Assembly: GCF_029714185.1 (NCBI RefSeq)
Contig: NZ_CP121671.1
Coordinates: 2,604,001-2,668,000, forward strand
Direction: 5' to 3'
Origin: Halobacillus naozhouensis
Lineage (GTDB): Bacteria; Bacillota; Bacilli; Bacillales; Halobacillaceae
DNA length: 64,000 bases
The notes beneath the pieces are model-generated. The model saw nothing but the letters and a program-made list of their open reading frames with translations, was not told the DNA's origin and ran no database searches. This document shows, piece by piece, positions 28,059-36,976 of this stretch. The position numbers were made by a program, and so were the translations under genes. Every line of letters starts with the position of its first letter. The first letter of the stretch is position 1.

Positions 28059-28087
28059 AGTATATACGGTTTCCTGCATTATTGCAA
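28059..28087 (-). promoter_or_regulatory. speD promoter
   Basis: TTGCAA (28082-28087), 17 bases, TATACT (28059-28064), placed between the gapB stop and speD. Confidence 0.65.
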
Positions 28088-28154
28088 GACACATTTTTTA
28101 TTCTCTCATGGGGTGGTTCCTATTATAGATACAAAGACATATTAACGCCACTAT

Positions 28155-29189
28155 TTACGATACTTTTACTTTCTTCTCTTGGCTTAAAAAGCTTCCGACA
28201 TATTTGGCTAAATCCACAACTCTGCAGGAGTAACCCCACTCATTGTCGTACCACGCTAACACTTTAACTTTACGATCTTCGATAACTTGAGTGGATAATC
28301 CATCTATAATAGCCGAAGTTTCTGAAGTTGTATAATCAATGGAGACAAGCGGTTCATCACTGTATTCAAGAATTCCCTTCATTTTATCATCTGCCACTTT
28401 TGAAAAAGCCTTATTTATCTGCTCTTCCGTAACATCCACTTTCAGGTCAACGACTAAATCAACCAGGGAGACATTTGGGGTAGGAACCCTTAAAGCCATG
28501 CCATTTAATTTCCCCTTCATCGATGGAATAACCTCACCAAGAGCCTTGGCAGCTCCCGTGGACGTTGGGATAATAGATTGCGTGCATCCACGTGCACGGC
28601 GAAGGTCCTTGTGCGGATTATCTAAGTTTTTTTGATCGTTGGTAAAGGCATGGACAGTCGTCATTAATCCATTCTCAATGCCAAATTGATCTTCAAGCAC
28701 TTTGACCACGGGTGCTAAACAATTTGTCGTGCAAGAAGCGTTTGAAATCACATCGTGCTGTCCTGGTTCATACGCTTCCTCGTTTACTCCCATCACAATT
28801 GTGGCATCAACTTCCTTTCCTGGAGCTGTAATGATAACTTTTTTTGCACCGGATTGGATATGCAACGATGCGTCCTTCTGTGTTTTAAACTTACCGGTCG
28901 CTTCAATAACAATGTCTACATTTAATTCATCCCAAGGCAGTTCTAAGGGATCTCGAGTCGCACAGAGTTTTATTTTCTTTCCGTTAACGACAATTCCTTG
29001 ATCTATCGCTTTAATAGTTCCTTCAAAGCGTCCATGAACACTATCATATTTCACCATGTGTGCAATGGTTTCAGCAGGATAACTTGCATTAACTGCAACT
29101 AATTCAATCGAGTCGTCTAACACAGCCTTTCGAAAGACCATGCGCCCTATTCTGCCTAATCCATTTATCGCAATTCGCGTTTTCCCCAT
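28155..29189 (-). CDS. gapB: Gluconeogenic glyceraldehyde-3-phosphate dehydrogenase GapB
   Basis: 344 aa. Rossmann start AINGLGRIGRMVFRKA, catalytic Cys in SNASCTTNCLAPV near 154, and C-terminal WYDNEWGYSCRVVDLA. The gapB assignment rests on the speD and coaE neighbours and on CcpN sites at its promoter. In B. subtilis GapB works in the gluconeogenic direction with NADP and is shut off by CcpN during glycolytic growth. No terminator separates it from speD, so read-through into speD is possible. Confidence 0.93.
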   Translation of the reverse strand: MGKTRIAINGLGRIGRMVFRKAVLDDSIELVAVNASYPAETIAHMVKYDSVHGRFEGTIKAIDQGIVVNGKKIKLCATRDPLELPWDELNVDIVIEATGKFKTQKDASLHIQSGAKKVIITAPGKEVDATIVMGVNEEAYEPGQHDVISNASCTTNCLAPVVKVLEDQFGIENGLMTTVHAFTNDQKNLDNPHKDLRRARGCTQSIIPTSTGAAKALGEVIPSMKGKLNGMALRVPTPNVSLVDLVVDLKVDVTEEQINKAFSKVADDKMKGILEYSDEPLVSIDYTTSETSAIIDGLSTQVIEDRKVKVLAWYDNEWGYSCRVVDLAKYVGSFLSQEKKVKVS

Positions 29190-29206
29190 AAAGCAAGCCC
29201 CCTATA

Positions 29207-29217
29207 TATGATATACT
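29207..29217 (+). promoter_or_regulatory. CcpN operator, downstream copy
   Basis: TATGATATACT matches the CcpN consensus TRTGHYATAYW at all 11 positions, on the plus strand, between the promoter and gapB. It forms a pair with the site at 29239-29249. Confidence 0.7.
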
Positions 29218-29238
29218 TTTGATCATTTTCACAAAAAT

Positions 29239-29267
29239 AGTATAGCACATTGAAAGCGTTTTTGCAG
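29239..29267 (-). promoter_or_regulatory. gapB promoter overlapping CcpN operator and cre-like site
   Basis: The minus strand reads TGTGCTATACT (29239-29249), an exact match to TRTGHYATAYW that contains an extended -10 (TGCTATACT). The -35 (CTGCAA, 29262-29267) is weak. A cre-like sequence TTGAAAGCGTTTTTG covers 29250-29264, between -10 and -35. Repression during growth on sugars is the expected outcome. Confidence 0.7.
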
Positions 29268-29282
29268 AATTAAATACTTTTT

Positions 29283-29332
29283 TTAAAAAAAATAACTAAC
29301 CTAAACAGATAAGATTTCCTGTCAGGTTAGTT
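29283..29332 (-). terminator. Terminator of coaE transcript
   Basis: AACTAACCTGACAG pairs with CTGTTTAGGTTAGTT and runs into ATTTTTTTT on the minus strand. The stem includes the coaE stop codon. Confidence 0.8.
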
Positions 29333-29929
29333 TATGATGTTCCATTTCTCAAGTATGCTTTTTAATTGTTCCTGACTCTCTTTAACACTTCCTGTGTTAT
29401 CAATGACAGCATCCGCCATCTCAGCCTTTTCGCCAACAGGGATTTGAGAACTTATTCGTTGTTCGGCATCCTCCATACTTGACTGGTCACGCTCCATCAG
29501 CCTTTGTAATTGCGTACCCTCATCTACGTATACCACAAGTGTCAGATCGGCGTAATGGGCAAGTTTACTTTCAAATAGTAATGGGATATCAAGCACAACG
29601 GCAGAATTTTGTTCTGCTTTATAAGCATCCCTTTGGCGCAGCATCTCTTTTCGGACTTCCGGGTGCACAATTTGATTTAAAAGATCTCGTTTTTCCTTAT
29701 TTTTAAACACTATTTTTCCCAAGCTCTTTCGATCGATCGTTTTATCCTCATGCAATACTTCTTCACCAAATGCGTCAACGATTTTATGGTAAGCAGGCTC
29801 ACCAACATTAACTACTTCTCTGGAAATTACATCGGCATCCACTACGGGGATATTGAAGGTATGAAACATTTCAGAAACTGTACTTTTACCACTTGCTATA
29901 CTGCCGGTTAACCCGATTACAACTGTCAT
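29327..29929 (-). CDS. coaE: Dephospho-CoA kinase
   Basis: 200 aa from the ATG at 29929 after AGGAGG; a six-codon extension lacks support. It phosphorylates dephospho-CoA, the last step of CoA synthesis. P-loop GLTGSIASGKST at residues 6-17, substrate-binding DADVISREVV and the lid region around LMERDQ. Its ribosome site lies at the end of ytaF, 10 bases downstream of that stop. Confidence 0.95.
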   Translation of the reverse strand: MTVVIGLTGSIASGKSTVSEMFHTFNIPVVDADVISREVVNVGEPAYHKIVDAFGEEVLHEDKTIDRKSLGKIVFKNKEKRDLLNQIVHPEVRKEMLRQRDAYKAEQNSAVVLDIPLLFESKLAHYADLTLVVYVDEGTQLQRLMERDQSSMEDAEQRISSQIPVGEKAEMADAVIDNTGSVKESQEQLKSILEKWNIIN

Positions 29930-29939
29930 AATAACCTCC

Positions 29940-30542
29940 TCATACAAGCTTAATCAGTCCAATAATAATGAGTAGCATTCCTGGAAGTATTGATATATTG
30001 TTGATTTTTTTGCTCAGTTTCTCACCGCTTCGAACGCCTGCAAGTAACATGAAGGTCGTCATGATTAAAATTAAGCAAGCCGTTAAGTTAGGATCGATTC
30101 CTATGAATGAACCGCTGATTCCTGCTGCAAAGGTATCTAACGAGAGGGCAAGACTGAGAAGCAGCAGTTCTCTCCCTTTAATTTGCCCCGATCTGTCTAA
30201 ATCAGCCGCTTCAGGTGATTGTAATACCTTCGTGGGCTGTGCCCAGACATTGTCCTCCTGTGTTGGTTTCTCAGGCTTCCTTAAACAATGGAAGAGGAAA
30301 AACAGCCCAATTGCGATCAGTCCTAATGCACCAAATCTTTCAGCATATGCTTGATCAATGAACGGTTTAATCCATTCACCTAAGTAGGCAGATAACAGGT
30401 AACAGCAGCCCGATAAACAAGCAATGGCACAAATTCCTTTTTTCGAAATCCCAATCTTTTTTAAACCAATCATACAGCCGATCCCAAAGCTGTCCACGCT
30501 CACAGCCAGGCCGAAGAGGAATGTAAATAGAACGATGCCCAA
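29940..30542 (-). CDS. ytaF: Sporulation membrane protein YtaF
   Basis: 200 aa from a TTG at 30542, preceded by GAGGTG with a 7-base spacer. Six membrane helices with MntP/TerC-like repeats: FGLAVSVDSFGIGCMIGLK in the first half and LSLALSLDTFAAGISGSFIG in the second, each with an Asp inside a helix. The MntP fold suggests metal transport, but YtaF is known only as a sporulation-associated protein. It lies between mutM and coaE as in B. subtilis. Confidence 0.87.
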   Translation of the reverse strand: MGIVLFTFLFGLAVSVDSFGIGCMIGLKKIGISKKGICAIACLSGCCYLLSAYLGEWIKPFIDQAYAERFGALGLIAIGLFFLFHCLRKPEKPTQEDNVWAQPTKVLQSPEAADLDRSGQIKGRELLLLSLALSLDTFAAGISGSFIGIDPNLTACLILIMTTFMLLAGVRSGEKLSKKINNISILPGMLLIIIGLIKLV

Positions 30543-30602
30543 TACGGTTCACCTCATATCCAAGAATGTGTGACATAGTATATGGACTCTCTTCGAAACC
30601 TG

Positions 30603-31427
30603 TTACTTCTGACAAATCGGGCAAATATGGGTGCCTCGCCCACTTACTTTTAACTTCACAATAGGGGTGCCACAGTCCAAACAATCCGTATCCTGCTTCC
30701 CGTAAACTCGCAGCTTCTGCTGAAACATTCCCATCTGTCCCTGGCTGTTCAAGTAAGACCGAATGGTAGTGCCTCTCTGTTCTACCGCCTCCATGATCGT
30801 ATCAATACTCGCCTGTCTAACTCGTGCAGCTTCTTCTATAGAGAGTTGGTTTGCCAATCGCTCAGGGTGAATTCCGCTGCGATAAAGGGTCTCGTCCACG
30901 TAAATATTGCCCAGCCCCGCTACGACAGACTGATCTAGCAGGACTGCCTTCATATTGCGTGTAGTTTTACTAATTTTTTCATAAAAGTATTCAATGGTAA
31001 AAGCGGGATCGAATGGATCAGGCCCCAATTGATTTAAAGGTTTCTCATTCCATTCTGTTCCTTTCTTAAATAAATGCATCGTTCCAAATTTACGAACGTC
31101 GTTATAACGCAATTCAGTACCATCAGTAAAATGAAAAATAACATGAGTATGCTTCGGCTTCTCCACCGAAGCATCGTACACACCAAACTTCCCTTCCATT
31201 CGCAAATGGGAGACCATTGAAATATCATCCATCTTGAATATAAGGAACTTTCCTTTTCTTCCAATATCACGAATCGTCTGTGAATGAACCCATTGCTTAA
31301 AGTCATTTGGGTCTTGCGGGCGTTTAATAATATTTCCCCAATATATTGAAACGTCTTCAATTTTCTTATTTAGAACGAGTTGCTTTAATGTTTGTCTGAC
31401 CGTTTCCACTTCAGGTAGTTCCGGCAT
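30603..31427 (-). CDS. mutM: Formamidopyrimidine-DNA glycosylase
   Basis: 274 aa. MutM removes 8-oxoguanine and formamidopyrimidines and cuts the AP site. Catalytic Pro-Glu at the N-terminus (MPELPEVETVRQ), Lys in the RMEGKFG region, the H2TH motif (VVAGLGNIYVDETLYRSGIHP) and the Cys4 zinc finger (CLDCG, CPICQK) are all present. It follows polA by 21 bases, giving a polA-mutM-ytaF-coaE repair and metabolism operon. Confidence 0.97.
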   Translation of the reverse strand: MPELPEVETVRQTLKQLVLNKKIEDVSIYWGNIIKRPQDPNDFKQWVHSQTIRDIGRKGKFLIFKMDDISMVSHLRMEGKFGVYDASVEKPKHTHVIFHFTDGTELRYNDVRKFGTMHLFKKGTEWNEKPLNQLGPDPFDPAFTIEYFYEKISKTTRNMKAVLLDQSVVAGLGNIYVDETLYRSGIHPERLANQLSIEEAARVRQASIDTIMEAVEQRGTTIRSYLNSQGQMGMFQQKLRVYGKQDTDCLDCGTPIVKLKVSGRGTHICPICQK

Positions 31428-31448
31428 GTTGGATCTTGTTCCCCTCTC

Positions 31449-34097
31449 TTACTTCGCGTCATACCAGGTTGGCCCATAAGAATAATCCACCTCTAGTGGC
31501 ACCTCTAACTTGACTGTATTCTCCATGACCTCTGCTACAACATCTTTTAGTTTTTCTATTTCTTCTTCAGGCACTTCCAGAATAAGTTCATCATGTACCT
31601 GAAGTAACATTCGCGCCTTGAAACCGTCCGCTCGCAAGCGATGATATAAATCGATCATTGCTTTTTTAATAATGTCTGCTGCACTTCCTTGAATAGGTGT
31701 ATTCATAGCTGTTCGTTCAGCAAAACTTCGCTTATTAAAGTTACGGCTTGTAATATCCGGCAAGTATCTACGCCGTTGCATAAATGTTGTTACATAGCCT
31801 GACTGTTTCGCTTCTTGAACAGACTCTTCCATGTAGTCTTTTACGCCAGGATAACTATTTAAATATTTTTCAATAAAACTCTTGGCTTCCTTACGGGAAA
31901 TACCCAGACTCTGGGATAAGCCATAATCACTAATGCCATACACGATTCCGAAGTTAACGGCCTTAGCCTGACGTCTCATTTGATTTGTGACTTCATTACC
32001 GGGCACATCAAAGACTTCGCTGGCTGTTTGAGTATGAATATCTTTTCCTTCTTTAAAGGCCGCCATTAATTTTTCATCCCGGGCAATATGAGCTAAAACC
32101 CGAAGCTCAATTTGAGAATAATCACTTGAAAACATAAGCCATCCTTCTTCAGAAGGTACAAAAGCCTGTCTGATTTTCCTTCCCTCTTCAAGACGAATAG
32201 GTATGTTTTGCAAGTTAGGTTCAATAGAACTTAGGCGCCCCGTTTGAGCAAGTGCCTGGTTAAATCGAGTATGAATCATATTATTTGAGCTATCCACCAC
32301 CTTCAGTAATCCCTCGAGGTAAGTAGATTGAAGTTTACTTAACTGCCTGTACAAAAGGATTTCTGGAATGATCGGATGCTGATCTTCAAGCTGTTCCAAG
32401 ATGTCTGCTGAAGTTGAATAACCTGTTTTTGTCTTTTTAATGACTGGTAGTTGAAGGTCTTCAAACAGAACCGGCCCAAGCTGTTTAGGTGAATTCAAAT
32501 TAAACGATTTTCCTGCAAGCTCATAGATTTCTGCCTTGATCGTTTCAAGTCTTTCTTCAAGCTCGCCTCTCATCTGTTCAAGTCGGTCCACGTCAACCTT
32601 TACTCCTTGATGTTCCATTTCTCCTAAAATTAATGCTAATGGCATCTCCAGGTTTTTATATAATTCCATCTGTTCGTTTTGTTCTAATTTTTGTTCCATA
32701 AGATCTTTAAGTTTAAACAACATCGTTGCTTTTCGGGCAAGATGCACATGGAAAACATCCTCAGAATCCGGAAGCTTCACTTTAGCTCCCTTTCCATATA
32801 TTTCTTCATCATATTGCACCGCATTTTCATTCATTCGATGACTAATGGATGGAATATCATGGTTATTTTCCGAAGGGTTAAGTAAATAGGAGGCAAGCAG
32901 TAAATCAAAACTGATCCCTTTCGCTTCTATTCCGTAACGCTTTAAGGCTACTACCGTTTGCTTTGCATCAAAGACCCATTTTTCTTTCGTTTCATCCTCC
33001 ATCCATGCTTTAAAACCTGCAGACTTTTCCGCATCTTCTATCGAAATAAAGTAATGCTCATGCTTATTGACAAAAGCAACCCCTTCAATCGGAGCCTTAT
33101 GGTAATTATCAGAAAGCATTTCTACAATTAAGGCTTCTTGTCCAGCCAATATTTCCTCGTTAACATCCGTGATAACATTCACATTCATTTCCGGCCACTC
33201 ATCATCTTGATCCAGCGGTGTTGAGTCCCCTTCTGGTGAAGCTACACGATTCATAAGTGACTGAAAACCAAGGTTGCGGAACAGAGCACTTATATTCTTA
33301 CTTTCATAACCAATATAACGGATATCTTCAAGGCTGATTTCAATCGGAGCTTTTCTTTCGATGGTGACAAGCTGCTTACTCATAAATGCTTCTTCTTTAT
33401 TAAGTTCCAGCTTTTCTTTCAATTTCTTTCCGCTCACATCTTCCAGGTTGTCATACACGTTCTCAAGCTTATCGAATTGACTTAGCAGTTTGACTGCGGT
33501 CTTTTCGCCAACACCCGGAACACCTGGAATATTATCCGAACTGTCTCCCATCAATGCCTTCAGATCGATAATTTGGTCTGGACGCACTCCCATTTTTTCC
33601 TGCATAAAAGCAGGATCATATGAATCAACAGTTGTGATCCCTTTTTTAGTCAGGCTTACATGAATACGATCTGAAACGAGCTGTAATAAATCCTTATCCC
33701 CTGAAATTACTTTTACTTCCAAATTGCTTTCGCCCGCTTGGGTCGCTAGCGTTCCGATGATGTCATCGGCTTCATAATTTTCAAGTTGGTAATATGGAAT
33801 AGCAAACGCGTCCAATAGTTCTTTGATGACCGGAAACTGCTCAGACAGTTCAGAAGGCGTCTTCTGCCTGCCGCCTTTATAGTCCGAATACGTCTTGTGG
33901 CGAAATGTTGTTTTACCAGCATCAAATGCGACTAATAAACGATCGGGCTTATCCTCTTCTAGGATCTTTAACAGCATTGTCGTAAATCCATAGACCGCGT
34001 TCGTATAAACCCCCTTATCGTTATTCAACAAAGGCAGCGCAAAAAATGCCCGATACGCTATACTGTTTCCATCTATTAGTACGACTTTTTCCGCCAT
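31449..34097 (-). CDS. polA: DNA polymerase I
   Basis: 882 aa. The N-terminal 5'-3' exonuclease (1-290) has VLIDGNSIAYRAFFA and VISGDKDLLQL. The middle domain (300-480) keeps the fold of a 3'-5' exonuclease but lacks its acidic residues (ALIVEMLSDN, VFDAKQT, SFDLLLASYLL). The polymerase domain (480-882) has motif A FSSDYSQIELRVLAH, motif B RRQAKAVNFGIVYG and motif C LLQVHDELILE. It removes RNA primers and fills gaps. It has lost proofreading, as in other Bacillus Pol I enzymes. Confidence 0.97.
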   Translation of the reverse strand: MAEKVVLIDGNSIAYRAFFALPLLNNDKGVYTNAVYGFTTMLLKILEEDKPDRLLVAFDAGKTTFRHKTYSDYKGGRQKTPSELSEQFPVIKELLDAFAIPYYQLENYEADDIIGTLATQAGESNLEVKVISGDKDLLQLVSDRIHVSLTKKGITTVDSYDPAFMQEKMGVRPDQIIDLKALMGDSSDNIPGVPGVGEKTAVKLLSQFDKLENVYDNLEDVSGKKLKEKLELNKEEAFMSKQLVTIERKAPIEISLEDIRYIGYESKNISALFRNLGFQSLMNRVASPEGDSTPLDQDDEWPEMNVNVITDVNEEILAGQEALIVEMLSDNYHKAPIEGVAFVNKHEHYFISIEDAEKSAGFKAWMEDETKEKWVFDAKQTVVALKRYGIEAKGISFDLLLASYLLNPSENNHDIPSISHRMNENAVQYDEEIYGKGAKVKLPDSEDVFHVHLARKATMLFKLKDLMEQKLEQNEQMELYKNLEMPLALILGEMEHQGVKVDVDRLEQMRGELEERLETIKAEIYELAGKSFNLNSPKQLGPVLFEDLQLPVIKKTKTGYSTSADILEQLEDQHPIIPEILLYRQLSKLQSTYLEGLLKVVDSSNNMIHTRFNQALAQTGRLSSIEPNLQNIPIRLEEGRKIRQAFVPSEEGWLMFSSDYSQIELRVLAHIARDEKLMAAFKEGKDIHTQTASEVFDVPGNEVTNQMRRQAKAVNFGIVYGISDYGLSQSLGISRKEAKSFIEKYLNSYPGVKDYMEESVQEAKQSGYVTTFMQRRRYLPDITSRNFNKRSFAERTAMNTPIQGSAADIIKKAMIDLYHRLRADGFKARMLLQVHDELILEVPEEEIEKLKDVVAEVMENTVKLEVPLEVDYSYGPTWYDAK

Positions 34098-34226
34098 TTG
34101 CTCAACTCCTCAAGTATATGTATGTCTTTGCTCTATTCTACCACGTTTGTTGTCAGGAATAAAAAGACAGCTATTTCTCTGACCACCATGAGCAACCCTG
34201 AATCCTTCTCCCAACAAAAAATTGCA

Positions 34227-34262
34227 TTAAAAAAGAGCAGAAGCAAGGGTTCGCTTCTGCCC
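34227..34262 (-). terminator. Terminator of phoPR
   Basis: GCAGAAGC and GCTTCTGC pair around GAACCCTT on the minus strand and end in TCTTTTTT. The rest of the 245-base gap between phoR and polA holds no gene. Confidence 0.85.
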
Positions 34263-34341
34263 AATAAGAGAAAACACCTTGGATGAAAGGGTTTCATTGG
34301 TAATAGTACCAAAACTTTATAAAGGGTCCTTTAAAAAAATA

Positions 34342-36096
34342 TTAATGATTTGTAAATTTCTTCGGCAAAATAATTTCGAAGGTTGTACCTTCATTCACTT
34401 CACTTTCAACTTTGATAGATCCCTGATGAGCTTCGACAATGTGCTTTACAATCGCCAGACCCAGCCCAGTGCCTCCGGAATTACGGCTACGGGCCTTATC
34501 GACTCTATAAAATCTTTCAAATATCCTGGAAATTTCCTCCTCTGGAATCCCAACTCCATTATCCTTAATGGAAATACTAACGGACTCTCCATGATTTTGA
34601 AGCGATACTTGTACCAGTCCTGCTTCTCCTGTGTAGTTAACAGCATTTGTAAGCAAGTTCAGAAACACTTGCTTTAACCTGCTTACGTCTCCTTGAATGG
34701 TAGCCTTCTCGTCAATGGACATATCGAGACGAATGGATTTTTGAGCTGCTTGATGTTCTATGATCGGGAACAGTTCACCTAGAAGGTTCTGCAGCTCGAT
34801 CTCTTCAACAAGTAATTTAAAATCATCTCTTTCTACTCTGGAGAGCTCCAGCAAATCTTCAATAAGCGATTGTAGACGCCCGCTTTCCTTCAGGATGATT
34901 CGCATAAATTGCTCCATCATAGCTTCATCTTTCATCGCGCCGTCCAGCAGCGTCTCTGAAAATCCTCTAATCGATGTAATAGGCGTTTTAAGTTCATGAG
35001 AGACATTAGCAACAAAGTCTTTACGCATTTGTTCAAGTTTTTTCATTTCAGTAATATCATGAAAAACAAGCACGATACCTTTCCATTTATTGTTACTACT
35101 AAAGATGGGCGCACCCGTCACTTCAAAATGCCTTCGGTCAATATGGACAGGCAGAGCAAATTTTTCACTGATCGTCTCTTCAAACATATAGATAGTCTGT
35201 ACTGTTTCGTGAATGGCTGGGTAAGGAATGGCATCATGGTAAAGGTAACCTATGTATTCCTTCTTAATGCCGCCAAAACTTTCAAGAAAAGCTTTATTAA
35301 CAATAAGAATATAACCCTTTTCATCTATTAAAATCAGGCCATTCCCCATGTTATTAATGACTGCTTCTAGTTGAGTTTCCTGCATTCCTTTGGTACTCAT
35401 CATATCCTGAAGGTTCCTGGCAAGAACATTGATAGATCGGCTCAATTGACCTGCTTCACCAAAATGTCCTTCGTAGGTGCGGGCATTGTAATTTCCTTCA
35501 GCTAATTCTGTAGCCGCCTTTGATGCAGCACGAATTGGCCGAATATATTTAGAAAAAACATTAAAAACAACTAAGAAAATAGCAATGATCCCAAGCAGCA
35601 AAGTAAATCCAATGAGTAGCCAAATGTTTTTCGTAATATCTAATAACGACTGTACCGGTGAAAACACTACAAGAGTGCCAGTTATACCTTCCAAGTTCAT
35701 CTGGAGGGGATAGTAGAAAACGGTCTCCCCTAATCGCCCTGCATTCATCGGAAATTGGTTTAATTGGATATTTGCAATAATTGTTTCTTTTTCGTCCTTC
35801 TGAATCGTCGGCAGTGTCTCAACCGTATCAATAATAACTTCACCTTGATTAGAGACCAATAAGATTCCTGTGTTCAGCTGCTTGCTAAAATCATTAAGGG
35901 AATTAGCCGTAAGTTGACCATCTTCTGAAAATTCCTTAAGGTAGCTGGCGACGTATTCACTCTGAACTGAAATGCGTTCTTCAAAGACATCAATAAAATA
36001 ACTTCTTGTTAGCTGGGCTAATAAAATACCTAATCCGACCATGACAATAATGACAACTATCATATAGGTCAGAAGCGGCCTTTTATTGATCTTCAT
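34342..36096 (-). CDS. phoR: Phosphate regulon sensor histidine kinase PhoR
   Basis: 584 aa. TM1 at about 9-31, an extracytoplasmic PDC-like region (32-155), TM2 (158-180), HAMP (to 235), PAS (240-350), HisKA with the phospho-His in VSHELKTPITSIRGFSE near 368, and HATPase with NAVNYTGE, DNGVGIPEEE and SGGTGLGLAIV. It autophosphorylates under phosphate limitation (through wall teichoic acid intermediates in B. subtilis) and activates PhoP. It directly follows phoP with no gap. Confidence 0.93.
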   Translation of the reverse strand: MKINKRPLLTYMIVVIIVMVGLGILLAQLTRSYFIDVFEERISVQSEYVASYLKEFSEDGQLTANSLNDFSKQLNTGILLVSNQGEVIIDTVETLPTIQKDEKETIIANIQLNQFPMNAGRLGETVFYYPLQMNLEGITGTLVVFSPVQSLLDITKNIWLLIGFTLLLGIIAIFLVVFNVFSKYIRPIRAASKAATELAEGNYNARTYEGHFGEAGQLSRSINVLARNLQDMMSTKGMQETQLEAVINNMGNGLILIDEKGYILIVNKAFLESFGGIKKEYIGYLYHDAIPYPAIHETVQTIYMFEETISEKFALPVHIDRRHFEVTGAPIFSSNNKWKGIVLVFHDITEMKKLEQMRKDFVANVSHELKTPITSIRGFSETLLDGAMKDEAMMEQFMRIILKESGRLQSLIEDLLELSRVERDDFKLLVEEIELQNLLGELFPIIEHQAAQKSIRLDMSIDEKATIQGDVSRLKQVFLNLLTNAVNYTGEAGLVQVSLQNHGESVSISIKDNGVGIPEEEISRIFERFYRVDKARSRNSGGTGLGLAIVKHIVEAHQGSIKVESEVNEGTTFEIILPKKFTNH

Positions 36097-36792
36097 TTAC
36101 TTTGGCTCCTCCATCTTGTAGCCCAATCCACGGATCGTTTTGATATAGACAGGCTTTTTTGTATCCGGTTCTATCTTCTCACGTAAATGACTGACATGGA
36201 CATCAACAATTCTAGTATCTCCAACGAAGTCATAGTTCCAAACAGCACTTAGTAATTGATCTCTTGATAAAACCCGTCCAATATTTTGAGCCAAATAATG
36301 AAGCAGTTCAAATTCCTTCGGGGTAAATAGTAGTGAATTCCCTTTAATCGTTGCTTCATATTGTTCTGGATAAATAATTAAATCGGCTATTTCAATGAAC
36401 CGTGATTCTTGTCCCATGGGCTCTCGTACCATTCTGCGTAAAATCGCCTTAATACGGGCCACCACTTCACGCGGGCTGAATGGCTTTGTTAAATAGTCAT
36501 CCGCTCCTAATTCCAACCCTAATACTTTATCGAACTCATCATCTTTAGCTGTAAGCATTAGAATAGGGGTCTCCACTTGGTTCTGGCGGAGTTGTTTACA
36601 TACTTCCATTCCATCCATCCCTGGAAGCATGACATCAAGTACGATCATGTCATAAGTCGTGGCTGATGCTTTCTCAAGGGCTTCTGGGCCAGTGTAAGCG
36701 ACATCAGTTTCATACCCCGCTTGATCGATATTGTATTTTAATAACATAACAATGGATTCTTCGTCATCAACTATGAGTATTCTTTGCGCCAC
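36097..36792 (-). CDS. phoP: Phosphate response regulator PhoP
   Basis: 231 aa from a GTG at 36792, giving AQRILIVDDEES; GAGGTG is 6 bases upstream. A GTG at 36801 would overlap that ribosome site. The receiver domain has D9/D10 and the phospho-acceptor D53 in LDVMLPGMDG, with Lys in MLTAKDDEF. A C-terminal OmpR-type winged helix (HYLAQNIGRVLSRDQLLSAVW) binds DNA. It controls the Pho regulon with phoR. TTTACA repeats upstream suggest autoregulation. Confidence 0.93.
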   Translation of the reverse strand: MAQRILIVDDEESIVMLLKYNIDQAGYETDVAYTGPEALEKASATTYDMIVLDVMLPGMDGMEVCKQLRQNQVETPILMLTAKDDEFDKVLGLELGADDYLTKPFSPREVVARIKAILRRMVREPMGQESRFIEIADLIIYPEQYEATIKGNSLLFTPKEFELLHYLAQNIGRVLSRDQLLSAVWNYDFVGDTRIVDVHVSHLREKIEPDTKKPVYIKTIRGLGYKMEEPK

Positions 36793-36842
36793 TTCGATCA
36801 CCTCAATCTACAGGATACGTTCATGTTCATCATACAATGAAG

Positions 36843-36889
36843 TTTACACGGTGAACACGTATCTTTACAACTTTTACTTAAACTTTACA
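36843..36889 (+). promoter_or_regulatory. Candidate PhoP box cluster
   Basis: TTTACA occurs at 36843, 36864 and 36884, and TTTACT at 36873. The last two are spaced by five bases (11-base period), matching the TTHACA-N5-TTHACA pattern of Bacillus PhoP sites. Only this one pair has exact spacing. Confidence 0.35.
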
Positions 36890-36937
36890 TTTTATCCGGA
36901 AATTATAGTCCTAGTTATGGTGAGCGATAAATTCATC

Positions 36938-36972
36938 TATGAAAAAAAGCCAGCTTCCGCTGGCTTTTTCAC
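36938..36972 (-). terminator. Terminator after the MaoC-family gene
   Basis: AAAAAGCCAGC and GCTGGCTTTTT pair around GGAA on the minus strand and run into more T residues. Confidence 0.85.
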
Positions 36973-36976
36973 GAAA

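Noticed and set aside
28082..28267. Plus-strand frame between speD and gapB
   Set aside because: It covers the speD promoter and the 3' end of gapB, without ribosome site.
34279..34677. 132-codon plus-strand frame over the 3' end of phoR
   Set aside because: Antisense to conserved histidine-kinase sequence; composition reflects the opposite strand.
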